Positions 27,301 to 33,929 of a stretch of 64,000 bases of DNA are shown piece by piece (the first letter of the stretch is position 1; each line of letters opens with the position of its first letter). Source of the DNA: Chamaelirium japonicum (taxonomy: Eukaryota > Streptophyta > Magnoliopsida > Liliales > Melanthiaceae); assembly GCA_947650365.1 (NCBI GenBank), contig OX393553.1, positions 35,218,353-35,282,352 of the forward strand, in the 5' to 3' direction. The notes beneath the pieces are model-generated. The model was not told where the DNA came from and ran no database searches. It saw only the letters and a list, made by a program, of their open reading frames with translations. The position numbers were made by a program, and so were the translations under genes.

Positions 27301-29409
27301 TGGAGTGTGGGAGCATGAAGCACAGAGGATAAGGAGAGATTGCAAGCAGGGGCGGAGACTGAAGTAATGGATCCAGACTGTGAGATGGCTAAGCGAGAAC
27401 CATCTGCAGTGTGGATCGGTGGCAGGTGTGGCGCAGGCTGACAGGCAGTGAGCAAGGAGGCATCCGGAGTCATGTGGTGTGAGGCGCCCGAATCCAGTAT
27501 CCAAACAGTGGGACTACCAGAAGAGGCAGAGAAGGCTGAGGCGCTGGACGCGGGAAGCTGCGATCGCTGGATCGACGATCTGGATCTACGAAGGCAAGGG
27601 AGCCGTGGACGACGCCGGCGATCAACCTCGCTCTGATACCATGTGACAAACCCTAGAGGAAGAGAGGAAGAGAGAAAGGGAGAGAGAGAAGGAGAGCTAG
27701 GGTTTGGGGAGAGAATGGAATAAATCTCTCATTAGGCCAATTGCCAATATAAGGTGAATACATGTGAGTCATATATACCCTAAGTGTATGTATATACACT
27801 AATACATCTTAACAACTGATAATTGATATGTGATACCCATGACTATTTGATAGTATCAATCTGGTAAATCTATTGCTTCCATATCCTTTTGTTTTCACTG
27901 GGCATTTTTACTTTTAAAAAAAAAGTTATTTTGTGTTTTAACTAAATCCCTTCCAATGTTATTCCACCGTCTTGCTGCAAGGCATGATTATTTTTCTTAC
28001 TTACTAAAAAATTACATTTAATAGAACACGTTCATGCTCCATGCAGCTTTTCTTCACTCTTTTTTAACTATTGTGAGAAGAAAACAACAAAAAGTAAGAA
28101 GATGGATAGAGAGAGATTGTGCTATCTGTTGTTTTAAACCATCACACCATACTTTCGGACATGGAGCCCTTTCTTCCATAGTGCTTGATCATTTTGCCAA
28201 GTTGGGTGTTTTTTGAAAAAAGAAAAATTTTAAACACAAGTTATTATTGTGACGTTTACTACACGACTCATTCCGATTTTTTTTAAAATTCCTGATTTAT
28301 TTGAAAAAAGCATGATCCAACATAGAGTGCTTAAAAAATTTATTGGAACATCTGTAAATATCTATTGTAGAAGCTTTTACCGTTTCTTTTCCTGACTCTT
28401 TCCCGTTTTTCCCAACTTCTCACCCAGCCTATTTTTTCCCGACTTCCGACTTGGTAACTTTGGTACTTGATAATTTGATATACTTGTTGTACTTTCTTCT
28501 TTCATAAAACACATGTTAATGCTCTGTTGATTTTCATCAAGAACTTTATTGTTACAGATTTCACTTGCTGATCGAATTTGACAAGGTAAAGAGAAGTTGT
28601 AGGAAACGTCTTGATGGGCACAACCGACGCCGAAGGAAGCCTCAGCCAGAATACATTACTACTGCAAGCTTGATCTCAAATCAGCAAGGTATCTACTCCC
28701 TTCAAATATCAAGTCATTCATGTTTGTCCGATGCCGATGATTCTGCTGACGTTACTTTGAAGCTCGGATTGTTATTAGTTTCCTAAGAGTATCCGTCTTG
28801 TAAACAGGGACCATATTCTCGTCATACCCTCAAATCTGTCCAGCTGCTGCACCAGAACACAACGGAACTCTTTATACCCGTCGCCCAACTCTGCAGTTAA
28901 TCGACAGGCAACAGTGCTTCCTGAGTTCCTTCGACAGCTACAATGAAGGGGAGCAATTCCCTTTATTGTGGGACAGCGACGCTGCCCTCAACAACAGCAG
29001 GACGCTCGGAACTTCCAGCTACCATGCAGACCATAGAACCTTCGCTCCCTTTGAAAGCAGCAGCAGCAAGATGTTCAAAGATGGGATAACCCAAGTTCTC
29101 AACTCTAATCGTTCTCACTCTCTTCTGTCAACGCCATCTCAGACCTCAGGTATCGATCTAAGCCGGATCATACCGGGGGATAGGATTCCAATGGGACAGC
29201 CTCTAGTCTCAGGTCTGCAGTATGGTGGGCTTGGTCGGTACTCCCGCCCTCAAGCTTCAAACACTGTTTCGCCAACCGGGTTCTCTTGTTCGGGTGCGGA
29301 AGATAGACACGTGGGTACTGGTTTTGTTCCCCATTCTGGTGATGCTGATCTCCGCTGCCAAGGCTCCTCCGACGGTAACTCTGAAGCTCTCCCCTTTTCT
29401 TGGGAGTAG
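4656..29409 (+). CDS. SPL: SBP-box (SPL) transcription factor, three exons joined 4656-5068, 28558-28688, 28808-29409
   Basis: Nuclear transcription factor that binds GTAC-core DNA through the plant-specific SBP domain. The three exons join in phase to give 381 aa. The N-terminus [12 protein letters not shown] and the C-terminus LPFSWE resemble the SPL13/14/16-type subgroup. The SBP domain spans about residues 92-167. Zinc site 1 is C92, C97, C114 and H117; zinc site 2 is C133, C136, H140 and C152. A bipartite nuclear signal (KRSCRKRL with RRRRK) overlaps its end. Introns use GT/AG. The start is the first ATG (4656); an in-frame TTG 18 bp upstream was rejected. A miR156 site lies in exon 3. 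Odd points are the huge transposon-filled intron 1 and substitutions in the [12 protein letters not shown] segment, where most family members have E before VKRSC or GKRSC. The frame is open and looks functional. Exact orthology is not resolved. Confidence 0.92.
5635..5731. repeat. Degenerate ATACGG short tandem repeat
   Basis: Repeated ATACGG/GATACGG words (for example at 5660-5705) lie directly before the Copia remnant at 5732. No coding sense. It is part of SPL intron 1. Confidence 0.5.
5732..7625 (-). mobile_element. Copia remnant B (3' LTR, RNase H, RT), minus strand
   Basis: Same family as Copia A and C. The 3' LTR is 5732-5873 and ends ATTAACA, followed by the polypurine tract complement CTCCCCCTC. 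Minus-strand frames give RNase H and RT pieces at 6292-6609 and 6932-7135 ([29 protein letters not shown]); a YMDD motif falls near 6815. Many stops and shifts are present. The 5' half (integrase, protease, 5' LTR) is missing: similarity stops at about 7625, where a GGGTCGG-rich repeat begins. Only one end can be seen, so no TSD is available. It is the oldest-looking member of the family here. Confidence 0.82.
7626..8081. mobile_element. hAT-like GGGTCGG-rich repeat, left end lost
   Basis: Composed of AACCCGACCCG words with a TTTATTAAACGGGTCGGG block, and ends ATTGCCACCCCTA at 8069-8081. This is the same right end and interior as the complete copy at 37484-37957, which has TAGGGGTGGCAAT inverted termini. 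Here the left terminus is absent, so the copy is truncated where it meets Copia remnant B. Non-coding. Confidence 0.6.
8082..8916. mobile_element. Probable LTR-retrotransposon debris with repeated palindromes
   Basis: A tRNA-primer-like TGGTACCAGAGTTAGATCCG (about 8085) is followed by a purine run (CTTGAGGGGGGG) and then TGTTGAGTG at about 8159. That order (primer site, polypurine tract, LTR start) matches the TRIM at 17370. The following 750 bp has no coding sense and contains the 14-bp palindrome GTCGTGCGCACGAC at 8684-8697, with near copies at 8706, 8768 and 8861. Ends and TSD are not resolved. Confidence 0.4.
8917..9060. repeat. TRIM-like LTR fragment
   Basis: Contains TTAGTCCCACATTGG, a TATATACC segment and a CCTTCCCTTACAAG segment in the same order as the TRIM LTRs at 17370 and 17573 (TTAGTCCCACATCGG, TAATATACCC, CCTCCCCTTACGAC). 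Probably a single related LTR. Exact ends are uncertain. Confidence 0.4.
9234..9374 (+). repeat. Copia A 5' LTR
   Basis: 141 bp, TG...CA ends, identical base for base to the 3' LTR by eye. Primer site TGGTATCAGAGC begins at 9375 with no gap. Confidence 0.95.
9375..9386 (+). other. Copia A primer-binding site
   Basis: TGGTATCAGAGC is complementary to the 3' end of initiator methionine tRNA, the usual primer of plant Copia elements. Confidence 0.93.
9387..10863 (+). pseudogene. Copia A gag-position Pro-rich region plus aspartic protease
   Basis: An open frame with no stop runs through this span. Residues from 9440 to about 10140 are almost only P, A, S, T, L in repeated [17 protein letters not shown] units (tandem DNA units of about 100 bp with C homopolymers). 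Then comes an imperfect tandem pair of a roughly 38-residue block ([19 protein letters not shown]) at 10435-10655, then the protease with DSGAS at 10669. No retrotransposon gag helices or CCHC knuckle are visible. The frame ends at 10863 while protease/linker similarity continues in another frame, so the polyprotein is shifted. Confidence 0.7.
10937..12229 (+). pseudogene. Copia A integrase frame
   Basis: Carries the GAG-pre-integrase histidine/cysteine region (LWHRRLGHI...CTGCRLAK) and the integrase core. The three acidic residues are visible in the contexts [15 protein letters not shown] and QNGVAERKH. It continues into a Ser/Pro-rich linker of CCACC repeats (12055-12150) and then runs out of frame; the RT continues in another frame from 12163. 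Without the shift it would be an intact integrase. Confidence 0.85.
12163..13968 (+). CDS. Copia A reverse transcriptase and RNase H
   Basis: About 600 codons, uninterrupted. RT begins near [12 protein letters not shown] and has the [23 protein letters not shown] and [11 protein letters not shown] blocks and the catalytic YVDD at 13021. RNase H follows with [20 protein letters not shown] and [21 protein letters not shown]; the end is KLSVHDPP, 13 bp before the 3' LTR. All expected catalytic acids are visible. The domains normally derive from one gag-pol polyprotein; here the piece is out of frame with integrase. Confidence 0.92.
   Translation: MSMYVGLQLLLQSRFILVLSRLMLLPPSSPVVDPAPVRRYPAREHHPLDRYDYSPDRFGYSAFPSDSPDSSGYSASVSYSPSFQAFLTAIHTHREPQSYREAALHPEWRQAMSVELEAFQRTKTWELVPCPSGVVPVSCKWIFKVKTRPDGSIERHKARLVARGFSQEYGIDYEETFAPVARMTTVRTLLAVAAARGWPHHQMDVTNAFLHGDLSEEVYMAPPPGTSVPPGHVCRLRRAIYGLKQAPRAWFERFHSAVLAAGFVERHSDYALFTRSSSQGIAVLLLYVDDMIITGDDSATIASLQRHLQSQFEMKDLGSLRYFLGLEIARSARGLLVSQQKYISDILADAALTDTRTADTPMELNLKLLATDGEPLQDVSRYQRLVGMLVYLTMTRPDIAHAVGIVSQFVQAPRSVHYAAVLRIIRYLRGTITRSLLFSSTSPLVLRAYSDADWAGDAATRRSTTGYCVFLGDSLISWRSKKQESVARSSTEAEYRAMASTTAEIVWLRRLLLDLGVVISGPTHLFCDNRSAIQIASNPVFHERTKHIEVDCHYVRQTFIDHTISLPFISSSEQTADFLTKPLTIARFQHFLGKLSVHDPP
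13982..14122 (+). repeat. Copia A 3' LTR
   Basis: Identical to the 5' LTR and preceded by the polypurine tract TTTGAGGGGGAG (13970-13981). Confidence 0.95.
14128..17369. other. SPL intron 1 sequence, mostly unassigned
   Basis: AT-rich with no credible gene. 14202-14290 has a TTAGTCCCATATTG...TATTTAAAGG stretch that looks like another TRIM-type LTR piece. Runs of G occur at 14669-14689 and 14750-14760, and a run of C at 14369-14379. 16670-17015 is the sense copy of a repeat whose inverted copy is at 28210-28465. Confidence 0.5.
16670..17015 (+). repeat. Dispersed repeat, copy 1 of an inverted pair
   Basis: The GTTACCAAGTCGGGAG...AAATCAGGAAGAG...GTGTAGTGAACATCACAA order of words is found reverse-complemented at 28210-28465 (GTTACCAAGTCGGAAG, then GTGTAGTAAACGTCACAA). 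Diverged, non-coding, family unknown. Confidence 0.55.
17370..17684 (+). mobile_element. TRIM (miniature LTR retrotransposon)
   Basis: Two direct repeats of 117 bp (17370-17486) and 112 bp (17573-17684) share TTAGTCCCACATCGG and end GTATCTAACA. Between them are only 86 bp: a primer-like TGGTTTCAGAACTGG directly after the first repeat and a purine tract CTTGAGGGGGGG directly before the second. This is the diagnostic layout of a TRIM; it has no coding capacity. No clean 5-bp duplication is visible at the ends. Confidence 0.8.
17685..19163. other. SPL intron 1 sequence, unassigned
   Basis: T-rich intronic sequence with no repeat structure or domain that I recognise. TTAGC at 19164-19168 is the left target-site duplication of Copia C. 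Confidence 0.4.
19169..20388 (-). mobile_element. Copia C, internally deleted mini-element
   Basis: 1,220 bp of the Copia A family in reverse orientation with a perfect 5-bp duplication TTAGC (19164-19168, 20389-20393). Reading on the minus strand: about 60 bp of the 5' LTR (20330-20388), a direct jump into mid-RT, RNase H, polypurine tract, and a complete 3' LTR (19169-19309). Protease, integrase and primer site are absent. The minus-strand frame 19500-20330 is open through RT/RNase H, but the catalytic motif reads YVDN instead of YVDD, so RT would be inactive. The TSD suggests the deleted form itself inserted, or the deletion happened inside the element later. Confidence 0.88.
20394..21578. 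other. SPL intron 1 sequence with a GA-linked dispersed repeat
   Basis: 20900-21110 carries GTGCAATATGCATGGACGG..., a GA-rich stretch (20970-21060) and a TTTATGAGTATTTATAG end. The same order occurs twice at 58080-58440. A CT microsatellite lies at 21284-21331. No gene seen. Confidence 0.5.
21284..21331. repeat. (CT)n microsatellite
   Basis: About 24 CT units. Confidence 0.9.
21584..21756 (-). repeat. Copia D 3' LTR
   Basis: 173 bp, preceded on the minus strand by the polypurine tract GAGGGGGGG. Confidence 0.94.
21770..23114 (-). pseudogene. Copia D RT (C-terminal part) and RNase H
   Basis: Minus-strand open frame from [16 protein letters not shown] through [23 protein letters not shown], the intact catalytic [11 protein letters not shown], and RNase H ([31 protein letters not shown]) to a stop after LLVHDPP. 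It has no start of its own: it is the downstream half of an RT interrupted at the codons for SIER/HKAR by solo LTR E. No internal stop was seen. Confidence 0.9.
23734..23742 (+). promoter_or_regulatory. TATA box of solo LTR E
   Basis: TATAAATAG in a context typical of plant LTR promoters, followed by a G-rich stretch. It could still drive transcription into the SPL intron in the sense direction. Confidence 0.5.
24001..24560 (+). repeat. 70-bp tandem array, eight units
   Basis: Units start at 24001, 24071, 24141, 24211, 24281, 24351, 24421 and 24492 (the seventh unit has one extra base). Each starts GAAGAAGAGGAGCGGCAC; the first seven are almost identical. Because 70 is not a multiple of 3, the array reads in all three forward frames in rotation, and none of the frames meets a stop. 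The long overlapping ORFs here are a consequence of that, not evidence of a protein. Confidence 0.93.
25520..27530 (-). pseudogene. Copia D protease, integrase and RT N-terminus
   Basis: Minus strand: [11 protein letters not shown] (protease), then LWHRRLGHV...CTGCKLAK and the integrase core with acids in [15 protein letters not shown] and QNGVAEHKH, a Ser/Pro linker, then RT start [12 protein letters not shown] and [15 protein letters not shown]. The frame runs on into solo LTR E and stops in it, so RT is cut in two. Protease to integrase is open in one frame. Confidence 0.9.
27630..27641 (-). other. Copia D primer-binding site
   Basis: Minus strand TGGTATCAGAGC, initiator Met tRNA complement, directly next to the 5' LTR. 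Confidence 0.93.
27642..27814 (-). repeat. Copia D 5' LTR
   Basis: 173 bp; a single difference from the 3' LTR by eye (A/G in the GAAGGAG-GCTAGG segment). Confidence 0.94.
27820..28557 (+). other. End of SPL intron 1
   Basis: AT-rich, with no gene. 28210-28465 is the inverted copy of the repeat at 16670-17015. The branch/acceptor region is T-rich and ends TTGTTACAG at 28557. Confidence 0.6.
28558..28688 (+). CDS. SPL: SPL exon 2
   Basis: 131 nt completing the SBP domain: it supplies H140 and C152 of zinc site 2 and the basic nuclear signal ([11 protein letters not shown]). It begins after TTACAG and ends AATCAGCAAG before GTATCT. The final codon is split G/GG. Confidence 0.92.
28689..28807 (+). 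other. SPL intron 2
   Basis: 119 bp, GTATCT...AAACAG. Normal size, in contrast to intron 1. Confidence 0.85.
28808..29409 (+). CDS. SPL: SPL exon 3
   Basis: Encodes the C-terminal 200 residues, including Ser-rich stretches, the miR156-paired NRSHSLLST segment, and the terminal LPFSWE before TAG at 29407. No stop or frameshift. Confidence 0.92.
29111..29130 (+). promoter_or_regulatory. miR156 target site in SPL exon 3
   Basis: GTTCTCACTCTCTTCTGTCA pairs with 19 of 20 bases of canonical miR156 (recalled as UGACAGAAGAGAGUGAGCAC). The only mismatch is opposite miRNA base 18; bases 1-17, including the cleavage site (10-11), pair perfectly. Here the site encodes SHSLLS rather than the more usual ALSLLS. 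Confidence 0.88.
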
Positions 29410-30131
29410 TTGAGATATATTTTGGAATTTGGGTTTATATATTATTGTTTCTCTCTGATTCTTGAGGTTGTTTAGATCTTTTATGTGTAATAATGTCACT
29501 CCATGAAGATTATGTTCATTCAATTGTGTTCTTGTGTTGTTGGGAGTTTATGTACCCCACCACTGTGGTTCTACTACTAGTTGTGGCCTGAAGGTAAGGG
29601 GAATTAACTATGATTCTTACATGAGAAGCTATTCTTTTTTATTTGGTTGTCAGTTTGTTAATGTATTTATCCCACGTAAAATCGTTGTCTCGTGCTTGCG
29701 GTGTGTGCTCATCTCTTTGTTTCTCCTTTGCTATCTGTTCTTCGAGAATATCTTGGTGGCTCTGTGTATGCGATTCGTGCAGTGATTGCTTGTGCTTGTG
29801 TGTATGAGATTCGTCCTGAATTCGATCCACACTGCCCCAAGGACTAGAGCCATGAACAGGACAGAACCATGAAGCTGATCTTTGTACAGTATCTCCGCCT
29901 TTGACCGAGCTGATCAATGGAAAAAATCGCGCAACATCAAACCCCCTCGTGGACTAAGGCGAGGAGACCCATTGTCCCCATACCTGTTTCTTACTGGCTC
30001 CCATCTGATTTTGTCGGACTTGAGAGTGGAGAGATAACTGGGTTTGTCTTGAGGGGGACTTACCACTCGTCCTTTTAAGCAAACCGGTTTGAGCTAAAGG
30101 ACAAATAAAATATCAGTTTTGTATCAGATCC
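29410..30131 (+). other. SPL 3' UTR and downstream spacer
   Basis: T-rich sequence after the stop, consistent with a 3' UTR (no canonical AATAAA was clearly seen; GTAATAATG occurs near 29487). No further gene. Confidence 0.5.
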
Positions 30132-30151
30132 TTCTCCGGAATACACTATTA

Positions 30152-30677
30152 TTTTTTTTGGTAACCAGCTTACTTTAATAAGTCAAAAGATTACATCATT
30201 GCTTAACCAACCCAACGGGTGTAACGACATGTGCTACAATCATTCTGGGCAAGCCTCATAACTTCTAGAGGGAATTCGGACCCGTGCATATCCAGCAAGC
30301 CAATCAGCTACGGAGTTTCCTTCGCGGTAGATGTGAGATAACCGGACTCTGGCTGTAGACTGGAGCAGAAATTTACAGTCGGCAATGAGGAGGGACGACA
30401 CAGTATCTGAAGACACTTGAGAGAGTACACTTTGAGAATTCCCTTCGATCCACATTGCATGCCCGGGGAACGACGTAGTGGCTGCAATAAGTCCTTCCCA
30501 TAGTCCTCTTGTCTCCGCCACCTGCACAGAGGCCGTGGTTAGAGAGACAGCACCCGCGATGAGAAGGGTCCCCTTGTGATCACGGATAGCAAAAGCCACG
30601 ACCGCCGCTAGACTCGTTCGATCCACTGATCCATCAAAATTCAATTTGAACTCCTGTAAAGATGGTGGACATCAAAA
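30152..30677 (-). mobile_element. 5'-truncated LINE with RNase H-like end
   Basis: Reverse orientation; its A-tail appears as a T-run at 30152-30159. Flanking 20-bp duplications (30132-30151 and 30678-30697, TTCTCCGGAATAC...) differ at one base. The minus-strand frame 30240-30644 is an RVT_3-type RNase H-like domain (NFDGSVD, a VAFAIRDHKGTLL-like strand, AETRGLWEGL, HIYREGNSVADWLAG), as found at the C-terminus of plant LINE polyproteins. Inserted soon after the SPL gene; it carries no start of its own. Confidence 0.88.
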
Positions 30678-30697
30678 TTCTCCGGAATACTCTATTA

Positions 30698-31522
30698 CAG
30701 GTTTACAACAAATCCCCTCAACCACAGTTTTGACATTTTTAAACCATCCAAATAACAAAATTATCCCTAATCCTATTTGCTATGATATTTTACAAATTTT
30801 TACTACTGAGATTTCAATGTAGCAAACAAAAAAAAGGGTGGCGGAGGATGTAACCGTTCAACCTGATCCGACCCACCAACTTACGCTAACCCGAGTCTAA
30901 TTTGTGCTAGAAATTTTTTTTCTCGGGTTGGGCTTGGGTTCGACAGTGTGGGTTGAAGGACTGGTTGGGATGGGTTGCGGGTTGAGGCTTCTGCCTCAAG
31001 AAGATGTGGCCAACCCCTATAGACCAAAAAAAAAAAAAAAACAATGAAAACATGTTAATCACATCCAGACACGGGCGGGCCACCTGATGGAGGAATCATG
31101 CTCAACCTGGACGGTGTCGAGTTACCCGTGAATCACACTCATCTCGACCAATCAGATGGGTGAATCGTACTTAATCCTGATCGTGACCAATTATTATAGG
31201 TCGAGGAAACGGTGGGAGGCGGAGGATGTAGCCCGAGAAAGACGACAGAGAATGACAAAGATATACGCAGAGGAGGAAGGAGGGAGGAGGGAGGAGGAGG
31301 GGGAGGAAGCAATGGCAACAAAGGCTGATGTCGTGACTCAGTGTATTTCACCTGGCCGGGTGCATGTGTGATTCAGTGATGTCCAGCGCTGTCCAGTTTG
31401 AACCCTGGCGTAGGCGGCTTCTGTCCTAGGTAGAGTAACAAAGTATTGCATCTATATAACATGGCACGACGGTATTGTGCTGATTAGGATAAAAGAAACC
31501 CTCTTAGCCATTCGATTTGATG
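30698..31522. other. Spacer with AACCC-rich patch
   Basis: No gene. 30857-31015 is rich in GGGTTGGG words and may be a decayed hAT-like repeat; 31265-31310 is an AGG-rich purine stretch. Confidence 0.4.
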
Positions 31523-31527
31523 TAAAT

Positions 31528-32011
31528 TGTAAGTCTATGAGCTTCCAGCTGTGACCCATGCCCACATGTGAGGTCCACAGTCCATGTAAGGCTAAAACTC
31601 AATAATGATGGGCCTGAGAGATTGTTGATTGGGCTTTCCATAAGTGTATATGCTCTGTGCTACTGGGCCTAATTTTGAGATCGATCCTATCTGTTGGATC
31701 TGTTGATTAATCTGATGGGGAGAAATCATAAAGTGTTATAAATAACGGTACTTGGTCCCTCTCCCGGATAACGTACCTCCTGGATAACGACATCTTTACG
31801 TGAGTTTTCTGGATACTTCCTCTATCCACACCAAAGAGAGATCCCTAGCCTCTAGGGCCCTCAGCGAGTGGAAACCAAGTCCGGAAAACACGCATCAGAG
31901 ATCATGATTCACACAAGCTCTTCATCAATGGATTCTTCCGCTTTTGGTAACAATTCTATACTCTTAGAAGTAAGATCTCTTATGGATGATCAAGATTAAA
32001 ATCCATTTATA
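31528..32011 (+). repeat. Copia G 5' LTR
   Basis: Begins TGTAAGTCTATGAGC and contains a TATAAATAA promoter-like motif near 31738. Followed by primer site at 32014-32025. Confidence 0.88.
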
Positions 32012-32013
32012 AT

Positions 32014-32025
32014 TGGTATCAGAGC
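32014..32025 (+). other. Copia G primer-binding site
   Basis: TGGTATCAGAGC, two bases after the LTR end. Confidence 0.9.
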
Positions 32026-33900
32026 CGAGGTTCTGGTCTGGACAGATTGATTGAATAGCCGAAGAATCATCTCTTTGATTTATGCAATTTTTGTTGAAAG
32101 AAATATTGTGCTTCAACCAATTTGGATCGGATGAAAATTGGGGAATTTTTTCCCCCATGGTTGTACGACAAGTAGGTGCTCCGGGGCGGGGACGACCCCT
32201 ATGCTCACCGATGTCAGGAGGTGTTCAACGGCTTTGCAGTTGGTGGCTCGTGCGTGGGCGGTGCATCCACCGGCCTGGTTGGGGACCCTCTCGCTGCTCG
32301 CCGGCGGCTGATCGGGCAATGGTTGGGATGCGGAGAGGGTCGGTTGCAGGCGGTTGTCGCGAGTGGAGGCTGTCGGTTGCACTCGCGACCCTTCGCGAAG
32401 ATCCTGGGGCTTGAGATCGTAGCGGGGTTGGGCCAGAATAATGGCTGGTGGGCTTTCATATTGTGCTGTGACTTACGTCTGGATTGAGTTTCTTTTGATA
32501 ACCCGACCCAAGATTAAATAAGGGCTCAAGGAGTATTGGTTTGCAAAGCTTTTTTTTGCACATTATGTATGTGTTTTGTAGTAACCATTATGAGGGGCCC
32601 ACTTAACATGCAACCAGTGCTATGTGATAAAACCCATTAATCCCAATTGAATTTTTCCGACTTGCCTGTCCCAATTCATCCAATCCAAATTGTTTCGAAT
32701 CGAACCTATTCGGGTATGAACCGATTTGGCTTGGACTGAAGCGAGTCATACCACATCATGAACCATCTGTTAATTGATTAAGTAAGGGATTTTTTGCAAA
32801 AAAATTGTTGGGTCAGTCAGGGATTTATATGCAATTTATTCTAGGTGAATGTTTCTACAATGCTGTGAATGTTTATGCTATGCACATTGCTGGACCTATC
32901 TACGATCCCGAAAGCTATGTGATTATTCAATAATAGGTCATGTGAAGGAAAACACAGAAAGTTCTTTTATATAATTTTATAAATTACAGGGGACTGTTTG
33001 TAAATAGTGCTTTCAAGTTGTTTTATTCATCAATATTGGTATGTATAATTGAACTTTGGACTGTCTATTATTTTGATGATGTGTGGAATCCCTGACCGAG
33101 CCCTGTTTTATATCGATTGACAGAAAATATCCTAAAATTTTGAAAATCACTAAGTTGTGCCATTAATGCATCTTGTTGGATGCAACTTTTCTAGATGGTG
33201 TTGATTTGTGCCTACACCAACTGAATGCTAGCTAAAGAAGCCTCAAGTTGGAGTGAGTACTTTCTTCATCATATAAAGCTCTTGAGTTGGCACTATTTAG
33301 TGTTCACTACTTGTGGTAGTGATTGAGTGCAACACTTATGGGTCGTACTTACTCGCCTTTTCGACTATCTGCGTGCAAGCCAAAGCGGTCTCGGACAGAA
33401 GAATATGAGAGGTTACCATATAAAGCTCGTGTTCACACAGTTTTGCACATGAGTACTAACGTGCCCAGTCTACTCCCAAAGGAGGACTGAGCACGAAAGT
33501 AGGCTCATGATCGAGTAGAATGGGGATTCTGTTGTGACTTATTTTAAAGAGATCTTGACCGCTTAAAGGTGTCATACTCTTTAAAACTGAAAACTTAAGA
33601 ATCACCAATCTTACAAACAGTTACAAACTGTCAAATTGAGTGAACCTAGAGCAGTCATAGCTCTGCTCCCAAAGGAGGGGTTGTGATGTTGTATTTGGTT
33701 GCTTACCAAGCCATCTTAGTTTGATGCTCAGACGATGACTTAAGATGATTAAAGTGTGAAATTCTGTGATGTAGCTTCTAATTTACTTTTCATGCTTATT
33801 TTGTTTTATAGCTGTTAATTCTACTATGTTACTACCCAAGAATAATTCTTTGTCAATCCTTAATGGCTCAACTATGCGGAGTAGAAGGAGAAAATGTTGA
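32026..33900 (+). other. Copia G leader, non-coding
   Basis: 1.9 kb between primer site and gag. 32160-32470 is notably GC-rich compared with the AT-rich surroundings and may be a further insertion, but no ends were found. No convincing frame. Confidence 0.4.
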
Positions 33901-33929
33901 TATTGTTAGGGTGCATGGACCTCATCTGG

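Larger units (their letters stand above)
21584..27814 (-). mobile_element. Copia LTR retrotransposon D, with nested solo LTR
   Basis: 6,231 bp, reverse to the SPL gene, with 173-bp LTRs (21584-21756, 27642-27814) differing at one base that I could find and a perfect duplication ACTGA (21579-21583, 27815-27819). The complement of TGGTATCAGAGC abuts the 5' LTR at 27630-27641. Domain order on the minus strand is protease, integrase, RT (split by E at 23115-25519), RNase H, polypurine tract. Only about 110 bp separates the primer site from the protease, so gag is absent. A different subfamily from Copia A: LTRs unrelated, pol clearly similar. Confidence 0.95.
5069..28557 (+). other. SPL intron 1, about 23.5 kb and transposon-filled
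   Basis: Bounded by GTAAGG (5069) and TTACAG (28552-28557). The exons on either side join in frame inside the SBP domain, so this is one intron and not two genes. It contains at least two full-length or near full-length Copia elements, one deletion derivative, one remnant, a TRIM, a hAT-like repeat, a nested solo LTR, and an inverted pair of unassigned repeats (16670-17015 and 28210-28465). Confidence 0.9.

Noticed and set aside
32160..32470. GC-rich ORFs in the leader of Copia G
   Set aside because: Open on both strands through composition alone; no gag or other domain.
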